Notes: generated by a model from the sequence alone, not told the origin. DNA of 64,000 bases from Phaeosaccion multiseriatum (GCA_965112735.1 OZ218962.1:310001-374000), one strand, 5' to 3'. Positions 10,798 through 22,419 are shown, counted from the first letter of the stretch. Program-made: numbers and translations.

Positions 10798-11067
10798 AGA
10801 GAGGAGAGAGACGGGGGGAGGGAGAAGAGAGAGAGAGCATAAGCATTAGCGCTAAAAGATCAGAACAGACCACTGAAGGAAAAAAAGGAGAAAGGAGTAG
10901 CGGAATCGGGATTTTCTCACCTCCTCCACCCTCCCGTCCGCCTGAGCGGACGCCAGGCCACCGGGGTTGGTGGCTTGCTTCAGAGCCACCGCCCTATCCA
11001 GCACATTCTTCCGGGTTATACCGCTGCTGGTACGGCCCCTCCTGTGTCTGTGTGCAGCAGCGGCCAT
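7119..11067 (-). CDS. Large low-complexity protein of unknown function (about 1,143 aa)
   Basis: Three exons: 11067-10921, 10619-9756, 9539-7119, all phase 0. Splice sites: GAG|GTGAGA to GCCAG|TTC, and GGG|GTGAGC to CAACAG|TCC. The N-terminus (MAAAAHRHRRGRTSSGITRK...ALKQATNPGG...FLREDLEQMGFYEAGG) is balanced; the middle is Ser/Arg/Gly-rich and looks disordered with many possible phosphosites. Better-ordered parts in the last third are VVRIHGVGVEQITADVWALA...GGLLINGSVVWAARRFFG and GDWRRLSLLRNCGLRVLQCA...QLAPASAKELLLLGAVLRQG. Poly-Glu tracts come from CTC repeats at about 7424-7471 and 7963-7981. I do not recognise the family. The intron 10620-10920 contains a long GA microsatellite. The start is the first ATG of the frame; splicing could differ inside the long last exon. 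Confidence 0.6.
10725..10800. repeat. GA microsatellite in an intron
   Basis: A GAGA-dominated tract (GAGAGAGAGG units, then an almost pure GA run up to the GAGCTAGAG at about 10793-10801) in the first intron of the unknown gene. On the transcribed strand it reads as CT, that is, a long polypyrimidine tract. Confidence 0.85.
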
Positions 11068-11803
11068 GCGTGTGTGTGTGAGGGGAAGTGAGGGAGGCAG
11101 TTGGGGACGTTGAATTTGCGAAAGCGGTAGCGGGAAAATGCACCCTGCTGCTTGCTGCTGCTAGTGCGTATGTCGTAGGCGTCAAAGACGAACACTTATG
11201 GCCCTGTAAGAAGTCTCGCACGTGCTCATGGGGGGCACCCTGCCCGCGAGAGGAAGAGGAATTGTGTGATAGGTGTCGCTTTCCATGACATAATACGTTC
11301 ACTTTTCACTTCCCCTCTTTTCAGGCGCTTTGTTTTTCTCCTCTCCTTTTTCCTTTTTCCTTTTTTTGTTTTTTTTTGGGAATTTAATTTTAGTTCATGA
11401 AGTGTGGCAAACTTTTGAGGAGGAGAGGAGTTGTGGAGGTGGAAGGTTTTTTTTTTTTTTCAGGTATCGGCCTAGGGAGTGGAGGGGTGGGAGTGTGAAT
11501 ATCAAGGTTCAAGTGCACAAGAAAAGCAGAGAAAAAGGCAAGCAGCCTCTGTAGTGATAAACCGAGGAGAGAGGAGAGACGGGAAATACAAATACGCAGT
11601 GAATAGAAGAGTGAGAGTTGAGAAGGACCCCGTGGCAATACACATGTATTGGACCGAACGAACGAACTGGGTGACTCTCTGACTAATGTGTAACGCTACA
11701 TGCGCACTTATCTGCGCTTGTATCTAGCCTACAGACAAGATGCGCGTCCCATGAGATCCTTGACATATGGTGATACTTCCTCCATGGCACCCCAGACTCA
11801 GTT
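11068..11803. other. Spacer and promoter region of the unknown gene
   Basis: Between the start of the large unknown gene (minus) and the stop of the ankyrin-RING gene (minus). It has T-rich tracts at 11335-11377 and 11447-11460 and no convincing open frame; the short frames present are Ser/Arg-rich and match nothing I know. Confidence 0.45.
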
Positions 11804-11917
11804 TCAGATGGCGAAGAAGGACACGTCGTCGTACACCTTGGCTGCGCACTTCTTACAGCTCTTGTTGCGGGAGCTGGCCTTGGCGCAAGCAGTGCACAGG
11901 ACTGGGCGCGGGGGGGG

Positions 11918-11950
<33 letters not shown>

Positions 11951-13059
11951 CAGCCGCAGCAAGACGAACGTCACGGTGGGAAGGAGGGAAATGAATGGTT
12001 TATCCACAATCCTCCCATTCGAGAGAAACAGAGTTAGAGAAGCTGGCCCCTTGCTTATTACTCTCTAGTGCCATCCCCCATCCAACAAGGGAAGAAACAC
12101 AAGGGACGAGAGCATGCACCAAAGGGTGCACATAGTAGAAAACTCACCATGCTCGCACGGCGTGACCATTCTGTCCCTGGGTTCCTTGCCGTCACACGTC
12201 GGACACTGCTCCGCATCCACGCTATCCACGCTGTGGGCCGACCCGCTGCCCCTCTTGTGGCTCTTCCCCCCGCCACTACCTTGCGCTGAAGAGGGCAATT
12301 GTGGAGCACTCGAAGCACCACACGCGTCGGCATAGGCCGGCGGGCGTTCGCTGCCGAAGCCATCCTCCATCATCAGCGGCGGTGCCGAGGCGAAATCGCT
12401 GCTGCTGCTGGAGTCGGGGACATTGACAAAGTTCTCGGCCTCGAGGCGCCTCCGCTCTGCCATGTGCTCCTGCATCATGAGCCGGAGGCAGGTCGTCACG
12501 CACACGTCTTCCGCGGTTCTCCCGTACTGTGGAGGGTGGAGTGGCCATGTTAGAGATCGGACAGGCTCAGTAGCTGTGCAAGAGAAAGGGAGGGGCGGGT
12601 GACAGAGGCGACAAAGACGTCCGGGCTAACCAGCTCTTGTGACGGACGCACCTTGTCGGGTAGGTCGACCTTTGCGCCCCTGTTCAGCAGCAAACGGCAC
12701 ACCTCTTCGAAGCCGTGCATGGAAGCTCTGTGGATAGGCGTTCTGCCCTCCACGTTGCACAAGTTGGGGTCTGCGCCGGCCTCGAGCAAATAGGCCACAA
12801 CGTCCTGTTGGACCGAAGAAGGACGAGCGGAGGAAGTACGTGAGGGAGGGAAAACCTTGGCAAAGGAGGCATAGCGTGTGATTTACTGTTCCTCGCTTGC
12901 CCCGACCTTCTTGTTCTGCTCTGCAGCCTTGTACAGGGGGGTGCAACCCTCTTTGTCTTGCTCGTTCACGAGCTCCGCCTTGGCCCCTTCCCGCACGAGC
13001 TTCTTCACTCGCTCCATGTCGCCCTTCTCACAAGCCTTGAAGATGTTGGCCCCGAACAT
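11804..13059 (-). CDS. Ankyrin-repeat protein with C-terminal C3HC4 RING finger (probable E3 ubiquitin ligase)
   Basis: Four exons on the minus strand: 13059-12907, 12804-12652, 12526-12148, 11901-11804; 260 aa. The N-terminal half has three ankyrin repeats (MFGANIFKACEKGDMERVKKL; CTPLYKAAEQNKKDVVAYLLEAGADP; GRTPIHRASMHGFEEVCRLLLNRGAKVD). After a Ser-rich linker comes CPTC-x10-CEH-VLCTAC-x7-CKKC, a complete RING with spacing C-x2-C-x10-C-x-H-x2-C-x2-C-x7-C-x2-C. The RING is rebuilt only when the last intron is removed (CATG|GTGAGT to GCCCAG|TC). RING proteins recruit E2 enzymes; substrate choice by the ankyrin part is inferred. An upstream in-frame ATG (giving MEIGSKSSLDFG) could extend the N-terminus by 45 residues. 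The first intron uses a GTCGGG donor. Confidence 0.82.
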
Positions 13060-13289
13060 CAAGAGCACCCCTCGTTCCCTCCACTCTCTAATCCCAGCCC
13101 TTCTTCTCTCTCGGCGGATGCTGCGCGATGGGATCAACGCTTGTCCGACGGCGGTTGGTCCAAAATCGAGGCTCGATTTCGATCCGATTTCCATCAAGGC
13201 AGATGGCACTCAATGGTGATTTCTGTGGGGTGAGCGATACAAGGCCACAACATAGACGCCATCGAGGCCGCATATAGAAGCTGGACAGC
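13060..13289. promoter_or_regulatory. Divergent promoter region between ankyrin-RING and SURF6-like genes
   Basis: 230 bp separate the two start codons. No TATA box is evident. The near-palindromic CGAAATCG/CGATTTCG-rich stretch at about 13168-13190 is the only structured piece. The two genes point away from each other, so core promoters must be here or in the 5' leaders. Confidence 0.4.
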
Positions 13290-14431
13290 ATGGTGAAGAA
13301 GAAAGGGGCCAAGGTAGGGGAGGCGGGGGGAGGAGGGGGGCAGGCAGCCACAGCAGTAGTCTCAGGCGCCCAGCAGCCGTCTCGCAAGCGCCAGAGGAGC
13401 CTCAGCTTCGACCACCAGGTCGCTGCGGACGCGTCTTTGCTAGAGAGTATCGCGGAGCACGAGAAGTTCTTCTCTGCGATGCTAGAGATGATCCCCGAGG
13501 AGCTCGTGCTCCATACGCGGACGGGAGAGGATCAATACAGCAGCAAGTATATGAAGGTGAGGCGCAGGGCGAGATACGGCAGAAATGTACTACGGGTCGC
13601 AAAGTGGATAGTAGGGTCGCATCCCTGTACCTGGTCGCGGCGCTTGTTGTTGCCCGACGCGACTCTGGGCCTCTATTCCCGGACCTCCCCTCGCCCCTCT
13701 CCACCCTCCCTTAACTTATCGACTCCAACCCCCCCCCCAAGTATATTACTGTACTCGTTAAGGCTGGAAAGACACTCGCCTCCTGTACTCGCTGTTTCCT
13801 GGTGGGCCCTCACCTCCCCGTCCCCTCTTCTCCACCCCGCCCCCCCCTGGCTCTCGCTCGCCCCTTACTCAGAACAAGAAGGGCCATGCCGTGCAGCAGC
13901 ACAAGAAGGAGCAGAGCAAGAAGCACAAAAAGGCGCGGTACGACGCCGACAATGCCAAGCCCCTGCAGGAAAAGCTCCTCGAGAAAGGTGTGTGCGGATG
14001 GATGGGATGGGGTGGCCTCACTGTTGTAGAGAGGTCAACGCGAGGCGGGCTAGGCCGCGCTCACTTGCCACGCAAAGGACAACGCAAGAGAAACGACGGC
14101 CAGAAAGACGAAGAAGAAGGCAGCGCCGAGTGAGCGTTGCATCGACTGTGCCGTGGTGCCTGGCTTCGTTTGCTACCAAAGAAGGCTCTTTGCCTGTGCC
14201 TGCCCCGAGACGGCCTCTCTGGGAGCTGCAACTGAAACGGCGCCTAATTTGCCCCCCTTTCTGCTTTCTGCCTTCGCTGTGCACGAACACTCTCAGATTC
14301 AAAGAAGTTAAACGGGCACGCAGGAGAGAGTGATAGCGACGGGGAGGAGGAGGAGGAGGAGGAAGGAGAGAGAGCCGAGTCGGGGCAGAAGGGGCCAGGG
14401 GGGGGTTCGCACGCGAATGGCGTGCTGGACA

Positions 14432-14466
<35 letters not shown>

Positions 14467-16565
14467 ATGGATGCCTCAAAGGGCAAGACCAAGGCCAATG
14501 GCCACGCCCCACGGGCTGAAACTCATACTGCTGATGCCGGGAAGCGTCTGGAGAAGCCGGAGCGGAATTCCAAGTTTAAGTTGAGCAAGACGCTCAGCGT
14601 GGCTTCTGCCGAGGCCATGAGGGAGAAGGTCCGAGCCCGCATCGGTGAGGAAGGAAAAGGCTCATTTTGCCCAAAAAGTTGGGGGGGGGGGGCAAGTAGG
14701 CCCAAGACAGACCCCCCAAGTTGGGGACCCAGTCGTGTGCCCAAGCCGCGACCATGGATGCGCCTCCCAAGCCTCCAGATGGCATCTCTCTGATATCTGT
14801 TTAAACTTTGCTCACCTTGTGCCCCCGTGTCTGCTTGTTTCTGTATGCCTATGTGTGTGCGTGTGCGCGCGCGCGCGTTTCCTTCGTTCCCGTCCGACAG
14901 CGAAACTGGAAGCGGCGAGGGCGGGCAAGCCCGACGCGACGGGGCGCAGGGGCGTGAAGCGCAACATGATGGCAGCAGCGGGGCAGCTCAAGCCCAAGGG
15001 GCACAAGAGAGACCTCAAGGGCAAGAGGGGCAAGGACAGCAAGGTGAGGGAGGCGGATGCGCACACACTACGTGGAGTCGATTGCCTGGAGCAGGGGTAG
15101 TGTTCTACTTTTGGTAGAGGCTGATTAGTGCGTGTCAGGGCAGCGGCAGCGGCAGCGGTTGGTTACACAGCGACCGCTGACCAACAGCATCGTCCGGTCC
15201 GGGGCACGAGAAGGGGGGATATATGCGTGTCTCTGTAGACAGCACCAAGGGCCTCTTTCGCACGGGTCAGGGCCAGGGTCAGGGTCAGGGTCAGGGTCAG
15301 GGTCAGGGTCAGGGTCATGGTCAGGGTCAGGGTCAGGGTCAGGGCCCGGTGCAGCGGTCCAGCTGTCCAGCGGGGGGGGGCGTCTGCGCTCGATCTGTTT
15401 CCGCGTCCACATGCTGCTTGCTTCTCCTTGCTTCACCTCAAGTATCTCTTGTGCTTTGTTGTTGCCCCGCTCCTGTGCCCCGCTCCTGTGCTCCGCTACT
15501 GTTGCCTGTGTGATGCCTCCCCCCCCCCTTCGCTGTCCGCTGCGCAGAAGAAGCTTGGGAACGGCAAGGAGAGCAAGGCAGCGGCAGCAGCTAACTCCAG
15601 CCTCCTGCAAGCCTACCGACCTGCCCCTGACGCGCACAAGGCAGCCGCCGCCCCGGTGGAGCTGCCCCCTCGCCCCTCTGTGAAGGACGTCGGGGACATT
15701 GAGTTCTCGGGCCTGAGGGTGGCGCAGCTCCATCACCCCAAGGGAGGGCTCAAGGCACCCGCCCCGGGCTCCAAGGTGAAGAAGCTCAAGGGTGAGTGAC
15801 GTCACGAGTGACGTGGGAGAGTATGGTCATAGTATGACGTCAGTGGTGACGACGTGTACGATGTACCAATGATATCTGTGGGGCTCTTCTCCGGTGGTGT
15901 GCGTGGGCCCATGTGGCGGAGTCTGATGCTAAGCTTCATACATACGTCCTTCCCTCCCGTGTCGTGATGCTTGTGTGTGTGTGTGTGTGTGCGCGTGTGT
16001 GTGTATATACATATATGTGTGTGTGTGTGAATCACAGGCATGCTTGCGAAGGCGGAGGAGAACCAGGCGCGCTTCCAGGCACTGAGGCAGACGGAGGACG
16101 GGAAGGCCAGTCTTGCCAAGGAGCAATGGAAGGACGCCATGCAGGGGGCGGGGGGGGTGGGAGCCAAGAATGATGCCTCCCTGCTGCGCAAGGCCATCAA
16201 GAGGAGGGAAAAGGCCAAGGTGGGTGAGGAGGGAGAGGGGAGGGGGTGGCGGGCCGAAACCGTTCCCTTGTCTGTGAAGAAGGACAAGTGGGAGGGTGTG
16301 GGGATTGTGCGGGCGTGCGTGTGTGGCTCTCGCGTGTTGGTGCTCTGTCTGTGTGCATCTATCGATCCGTCTGCGTTTTGCGCTGTGCCGGTGCTAACGA
16401 AGCCGCCCCTCCCCGTGGCCTTGCCCTCCCTCCCATTCCCTTCTGTCCGCTCTCCAGGCCAAGAGTGCAAGCGAATGGCAGGAGCGCGGCAAGAGCGTGG
16501 CGACGAGCATAAAGGGCAAGCAGAGCAAGAGAGAAGAGAACCTCAAGAAAAGGAAGATGGTCAGT

Positions 16566-16626
<61 letters not shown>

Positions 16627-17040
16627 CTTGCGTGCGCGCTCTTGTAGTCGTCCCCCCCCCCTTCCGCTCTCATATGCTCTCTCCCCTCCCTCCGCTCACC
16701 TCCAGCCCTCGTCTGTAGAGTCTGACTCCGTCACCCCCATTTTGTGTGTGTGTTTTTGTTCACGTGTTGTGTGTCTGCGCCCACACAGGGCGACGCCTAT
16801 GTACCTCCTGCGCCCCCCGCGGGGTCCGAGCCGCCCAAGAAGGAGGGCCGCAGGGGCAATCGCGCCGGCTTCGAGGGGAAGAAGAACGACTTTATCAACA
16901 AGGAGAAGGTCGGGGGGGGAGGGGGAGGAGGAGGAGGAGGAGGAGGTGGAGGGGGCGGGGGAAGGGGGGGAGGCAGGGGCGGCGGAGCGAGTGGAAGAGG
17001 AGGCAGAGGGGGAGGCCGGGGAGGAGGAGCGAGAAGATAG
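13290..17040 (+). CDS. SURF6: SURF6/RRP14 family nucleolar ribosome-biogenesis protein
   Basis: Eight exons: 13290-13556, 13873-13987, 14324-14644, 14901-15043, 15548-15791, 16038-16219, 16458-16559, 16789-17040; 541 aa, frame kept at every junction. The N-terminus carries the SURF6 start (FFSAMLEMIPEELVL ... YMKNKKGHAVQQHKKEQ); the middle has an acidic Asp run encoded by GAT repeats (14434-14465), then the basic SURF6 core: VGDIEFSGLRVAQLHHPKGG, KVKKLKG|MLAKAEENQARF, EQWKDAMQ, LLRKAIKRREKAK. The end is a Gly/Arg tract (RGG type) typical of nucleolar RNA-binding proteins. SURF6/Rrp14 acts in early pre-60S and 40S rRNA processing. Introns contain GGTCAG and GT repeats. The last exon runs through a G-rich tract; an error there could alter the RGG tail. 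Confidence 0.85.
15265..15344. repeat. GGGTCA hexanucleotide array in a SURF6 intron
   Basis: About thirteen head-to-tail copies of GGTCAG with two variant units (GGCCAG, GGTCAT), in the intron 15044-15547. Its spaced GGG runs could allow four-stranded folding on the coding strand. Confidence 0.9.
16565..16622. repeat. GT microsatellite in a SURF6 intron
   Basis: Nearly pure TG dinucleotide run directly after the donor of exon 7. A shorter GT tract precedes exon 6 (15971-16029). Confidence 0.95.
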
Positions 17041-17247
17041 GCGTGTGAGGTCCAGCGGAAGCAAGGACGTGCGCGGAGGGCTTTGGCTGAGCAGCGGTGC
17101 GGCTTGGGAGGCGATGTGCTGCATAGCGGTGGTAGAGGGGTGGGAGCTCGTGCTTCCAAGGCCCTGGGCGGTTACTTTCCTCGTGTGGCGTGCGGGGCTG
17201 TGTGTTGGCGGGCGTATCGAATAGCGAAGGACAGAAGAGTCCCACAC

Positions 17248-17254
17248 ATACACA
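17248..17254. repeat. Target-site duplication, left copy (ATACACA)
   Basis: ATACACA directly precedes the left terminal repeat at 17255 and recurs exactly at 25648-25654 after the right terminal repeat. A perfect 7-bp duplication at both borders is the mark of cut-and-paste insertion. Confidence 0.88.
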
Positions 17255-17285
17255 TCGACCCCTGACGTGCTATTATGCTATCTGC
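17255..17285. repeat. Left terminal inverted repeat, 31 bp
   Basis: Begins TCGACCCCTGACGTGC and continues with TATTATGCTATCTGC; identical to the reverse complement of 25617-25647. Confidence 0.9.
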
Positions 17286-17415
17286 TATCGCCGGCGCCAG
17301 CCGGCGTGCTATCTGCTATTGCCGGCGCCAGCCGGCGTGCTATGTGCTATCGCCGGCGCCAGCCGGCGTGCTATGTGCTATCGCCGGCGCCAGCCGGCGT
17401 TTTGTGCTATTCGCC
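17279..17415. repeat. Left sub-terminal tandem palindromic repeats of the transposon
   Basis: Four head-to-tail units of 31-32 bp of the type CTATCTGCTATCG followed by CCGGCGCCAGCCGGCG; each contains the self-complementary core CCGGCGCCAGCCGG (one mismatch) and can form a GC-rich hairpin. Variants are TGCTATTG and TGTGCTATCG. Likely transposase-binding sites by analogy with other elements. Confidence 0.85.
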
Positions 17416-17664
17416 CCCCCGGGGTCGGGGGTGGGAGGGTGCGCGTGCGGGGGGCTAGGAGCGGAGGAAGCAACTCACACGTGTTTCATTGCCATTAATT
17501 CGCGTCAGTTCTTGTATAGTATGCCTAAGGGAGTATATCAAGGTCCACCCTCTGCCTGGCCTGGCTGACCTGCTGCCCGTGCACCCCTACCTCTCCGCCC
17601 TGTGATTGACTGGCTCTCCGCTAGCTCAGCCGGCGGACGGCCCGATCGACATTGTGCTCGCCAA
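17416..17664. other. Left 3' flank of the transposase gene inside the element
   Basis: About 250 bp of unique sequence between the sub-terminal repeats and the transposase stop codon; presumably the 3' UTR. No gene seen. A tRNA-like D-arm string (CTAGCTCAGCCGG, about 17622-17634) lacks the rest of a tRNA. Confidence 0.5.
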
Positions 17665-20600
17665 TCAGTCACTTTTACCACTAGGGCAGGCAGCATTCAC
17701 TCCGTCACAATACCAGTCCCCTTCAGGAAGCGTAGAGAGGGGAGGGGTCAGGCAGTACGTGTGAAACTCCTCATCGCAGCCGTCACATAGCAACATTTTG
17801 TCGTGGTCAACATCTTTCTGACAGACTAGACATGCAGTGGCTTCGCTGGAGCTAGAGTCTGCTGCTTTTGCCGTGCCACGAGACAAAGCCCCATAACTCT
17901 CGGGCTTGTTTACCGTGCGCCCACGTGAGGACATCGCCCCCACCACCTTTCCGATGATGTTCTTGCGCAGTGTTCTCAGGTTCAGCGCCTCCTGCTCGCC
18001 ATCACTGCTATCGTCCTCAGACATGTCCTCTCCCATGTGCACGCTTGGGTCGGGGGGGGCGTATCCCATCGCCTTGGCCACCTCTTGGCCCTCCGCCTCT
18101 CTGTTGACAATCTGCTTGCACTCCTCGTGCTGCTCCTCCGTGATGGCAAACCTCCGAAGCCTTCTCTGCGCGCACACCCCTCCTGAAGCTGCATGTGAGC
18201 CTTCGATGTACATTGCTTCGTGGTAGCGGGGCAATGCGCCATAAATGGCAGCACAAGACACAGAAGCCTCTTTCCCGCCGTCGACTTCGTAGACGACTGC
18301 TGCAGCCCCATCCCCGTCCTGGGACTCGTCGGTAGAGTCCTGTTCAGCGACGTGAAAGTATGAAACACCAGGCTTTGCCGGAACCACCTTCTGCTTGGAG
18401 CCTCGTCCCTTCTTCGAGACGATCACCTCCTTCCGAAGATCGACGCGAAGCTGTGCAAGAAAAAAGCTCTCCTCCGACCCCTTGTCTGCCCTGACTATCA
18501 CAACGTCATTTGCCCTGTAGAGAATGCGAGTTCGGACGGATTCACCGGTCTTCCGTCCTTTCTGTCCGCGCTTCCTCGCTCCCGAGCTCTCATGCAAGCG
18601 CGACAGGTATCCACTCGGGTCGTTGCTTTGCGCAGAGTTGGGAGCAAACGCCACCGAACGCGGGGCCGCTCCAACATTGTACTTCCTCTTGTTGGTTACA
18701 CGCTGCTGCGGAACCTTCCTAAGACGAGCCGCCGCATTGCGAAGCGTCTGCGTGTCCTTCTTGCGCTGCTTCCGTTGCCCTTCGTCAAGCTTCTCCGCTA
18801 CCCTTGGTCGCTTCAACACGGGTGAAGCCACCAATCTGCTCTCGTTTTGCTCCAGCTGGTATCCCGCCCTGAGCTTTCGACCGCTGCTGTTGACGCTGCT
18901 TGTGCAGTAGGCAAAACCCATGCTGGGGTTGGCCTTCTTCGCAGCCTCAAGCATCACAAGGCCCCTTCTTCGGGCATACTCAAGAGCGTCTGGAACATCC
19001 TGGCGGCCTTCCCTTTGCTTCGTGAAGAAAGTCTCAACATTGAGGGTCAAAACGCTCCTCATCTGCATCTTCTCCACGATGCCGCGAGGCACTCCCTGCT
19101 GACGGAAATGAGCGAGGAAGCATCAAGCAAGGAGCGAACAGCGAAGCCGTGAGACGAAAGGGCAAGGCTGATTTCCAAACGCACGCGCCCACGGACACGG
19201 ACATTTTTACTCACGCACTCACGCACACACACGCACACAGCCATGGGGAGCACCCCCTTCTCACCTCTGCAAGCATCCGATGTAGCATCCGAGGTAGTGC
19301 CTGCAGGCTCGCCTTGATAGCACCTCGAACTTCGCGTGATGGCATTCCTTCAGGGCCCTGGAGAGAGACCAGGGATTTGCCTGTGGCAGCTGATATCGCT
19401 TTCCCCATGTGACTGAGAGCCAAGTCGACCACATGAAGCTTGGCAATGCTCTCCTCCATCGTGCGTGCGTTGTTTTGCATGTCTTTGCCATTCTCATCCA
19501 AGTCTTCGCCCTGGAGCTGATACGCCTCACTCAACATCCGTTGTAGTGGGATGAGGTGCTGGGCGTAGACGTAGCAGTCCGAGATCATTCGAATGCACTG
19601 GTTTCCAGTGTCGGACAAGAAGAAAACGTTGTACACGAAGCAGCCGAACGTAGGTCTGAACAAAGGTACTTTCGATGCCGTACCGCTGGCAGTGCTCTCT
19701 CCGGGTTCTGTGTTTCCCTGTCCGCCCATCAGCACGGATGATCCCTTCCAGCTTAGCACCCCACTGTCACGACGAAGGAGAACCTTGACAAGCGCATGCA
19801 AACCTTCATCTAGCATGAGGATGACGATCATATCTTCATCATCGTATGCACCGGGTGGGGCCAACGTGAGTCCACAAGGCTGAGTCCCCACGTGAGACTT
19901 CACGCACGTGAGGTGTGCGCGCCTTGGCTTCTCAACAGTACCATCTTCCTCGTCATCAGTCAGAGCCATGAGTGTATCTCCGTCATTGCCACTGCCACCC
20001 TCTGGTCCTCCGGCACGTTCCACATTGCCCTCCCAGACAAAAAGCGAGCTGTCGGCGATGCAGGCAACGCAGTCATGCGAGAGTGCTGTGAGGCCCGCAG
20101 GTCCCTTGGGTAGGTCACACAGCTTCTCGCTCACAGGTGCAAAAGGGTTGCCAGCGTCAAATGAGAGCCGGTGTAGTGCTCCCCCCCCGCCAGGTTCCTC
20201 TTGGGTGACAAAGAGGTCGAACGCGCGCTCAGAGGACACGGCAAGCGCAATGGCAACGGGGCAACGGATGCCCTCCTCTTCTCTCTCCTCGAGGACATTC
20301 TCCTCAGAAGTGCAACGCTCCTGGATCCGACGGACCAAGGGCACTGCCTTCAAATTCAAATGCCGTTGCTGAGTCTGTCTCCCCCGACCACGCGCTGCTA
20401 CATGCCCGTCCGGTTGCTGGTCGTCGTCATCATCATCGTCGCCCTCCTCCGCCGCCGCGCGGGGTCCCCTGTTTCCTGGAAGAGCGGCCAGCACATGCAC
20501 CACCCAAATCTGATTCGCTCCACTGTCACACATGTACACGTAGTCGCCAACCACGACGAGAGACCCAAGACTCTGGAAGCAGTCGTCTCGCAGAACAACC

Positions 20601-22419
20601 TCTGTGGTACAAGGCACATGATGGGCCTTGAGCATGCGCAGATGCCTGCCTGAACGATCGGCGTTGAAGATCATGCCAGAGCCATGATGGTAGCCCATAC
20701 CAGTCGGCTTCTGAGTCTGCGAGGCCATGTTCTGATGCCAGAAACCCCACGGCTCCGGGCACACGGTCACCCCCACGAGAGCACGGCGCTTCTCCCGCTC
20801 CTCCTCTGAGAGTAGAGCCAACTGCAGAGACGCCGTCGTAACAGCGATTGCGCTCTCCACTGAGAAAGGATCCTTGTTTTCAATGGCGTCAAGGCCAACA
20901 TTGGCTTGTACTGCTTCACTTCGAGCCGGGTCCAGATCGTGGAATCTGGCGCGAAGAGTTCGCAGTCCGACTAGCCAGCCCTGGCAGACGACCCACCAAT
21001 TGAATGTCGTAGCACGAACACACTTTACAAGGTGAGCCCCGTCAGGCAGTGCCTCATACCACCCCAGGGGGTCGTCCTCTCCGAGGGTTCTTGCCGCCAT
21101 TTTCCGAATGAAGGCAAGCTGTGCGCCATTACAGTCTGTTGAGATGCACAATGGTCGGAGACTCTTGCACACGAGCCCTTTCCTCTTGCACCTCGAGCAG
21201 ACTCTGCTGGAGAACTGAGTCGCGCAAACGCACTCACTTTCACCGCAAGGACCCTCCCCTCCGGTGGGACAAGCTTGGTGGCAATCACACGCCTCGCCCA
21301 TCTCCACCCACGAGGGGTTCTCCCCCGTCAGAATCCGCTGCCAGAAAAGCTCGAGACAAGGGATGCAAACACGCAGCGCCTTCATGATTTCGGTCACGCT
21401 CGCGGCAACACTTTTGTAGTCACCCCCTGCGGTGTGAAGCTGAAAACCGATGGAGCCCGTGTATGCCCCTTTCAGATCCATCATCATAACTTCCATCATC
21501 TCGGAACCCAGCTTAGGTGCGTCCTCGTCTCGCAGCTGGAACAGAACGAGTAGCGATAAGGGAGGGTTGACAGGAGGCGAAGCAAAGGCGGGGCTGCAGC
21601 GTGAGCGAGCGAGCGAGGAGGCGTGATTAAGATTGACGATGGATCAACAGTGATTCTGCCCCGAAAGATCAGTGGGAAGGAGGGGACGCCACGCACCTGA
21701 GCATCAGACTTTTCCAGTATTGCCTTCGCCTGCTCCAGTGTTGTATTTCCAAACTGATGTGCATTGCCCCAATTGGTTTGGCTGGTTGTATCAGTATGAT
21801 GGCCCTTGGCAATGACGAAGCCATCCATTTTGACAGTCACGGGAACCACAATCTTCTCGTTGCCTTTGTCGCCAAGAGTGTAGGCTTGGTCGGCACAGAA
21901 GCGGGCGAAGACATTGACGACGTTGATAATGTCTTCGACTTGCAGACCGTACCTCTTGATTAGGCCAGGCCTGCGCCTAATGAGTGCTCTCGGATGAAAG
22001 CCGCCTGTGTTCGCCCTGCGGAAGTAGTCCTTCATGGCCTGGTCCCTGGAGACGTTGGGGCCACGAACCTTCTTTCTGCGGGGTGCCCCATAGGAGAGCA
22101 TGGAGCATGCTGAACCAAATACGTTCTGCTGGGTCTCATTAAACTGTCGCAGCGTCTCGTAGCCATTGAGCTGCTTGCTCGCGGCCACAGTCTGACGCCT
22201 GGACCAAAGGCCGCTGTTCATGACCCAACGATGCACCGTTTGATACATGAAGTGACTCCGAGTAAAGTGCCCTCGATCAAGATGGAATTGGATCGCAAAG
22301 GGAACAATGTCGACATCGTTTACGTCCCGGGTAAGCTCTACACGCCCGCTGTCCGCGTCTTCCGTCACAGCCACCCGCCCATGGTCTTCTTCTGTCGCGG
22401 ACGAGCCCGCGGCGCCCAT
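17665..22419 (-). CDS. DDE-type transposase with inserted propeller-like region and C-terminal PHD finger
   Basis: Three exons on the minus strand: 22419-21697, 21535-19265, 19098-17665, all phase 0; 1,475 aa. Candidate catalytic residues: D199 in VKMDGFVIAKG, D406 in LPDGAHLVKCVR and E1020 in LTLNVETFFTKQRE. The second and third motifs resemble the D-x-x-H-x-x-K-x-x-R and E-x-F-F-x-x-R signatures of RNase H-fold transposases. A Cys-rich cluster (CDCHQACPTGGEGPCGESEC ... CSRCKRKGLVC) precedes D406. Between D406 and E1020 lie several hundred residues with repeated strand-like blocks (GSLVVVGDYVYMCDSGANQIWVV; VFFLSDTGNQCIRMI) resembling NHL propeller blades. The last 55 residues form a PHD finger: CLVCQ...MLLCDGCDEEFHTYCL...GDWYC. 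The start is the first ATG downstream of the divergent gap. Family placement is inference; the joins fit both frame and motif order. Confidence 0.78.

Noticed and set aside
17615-17690. tRNA-like string CTAGCTCAGCCGG
   Set aside because: No matching acceptor stem, anticodon arm or T-arm within 75 nt.
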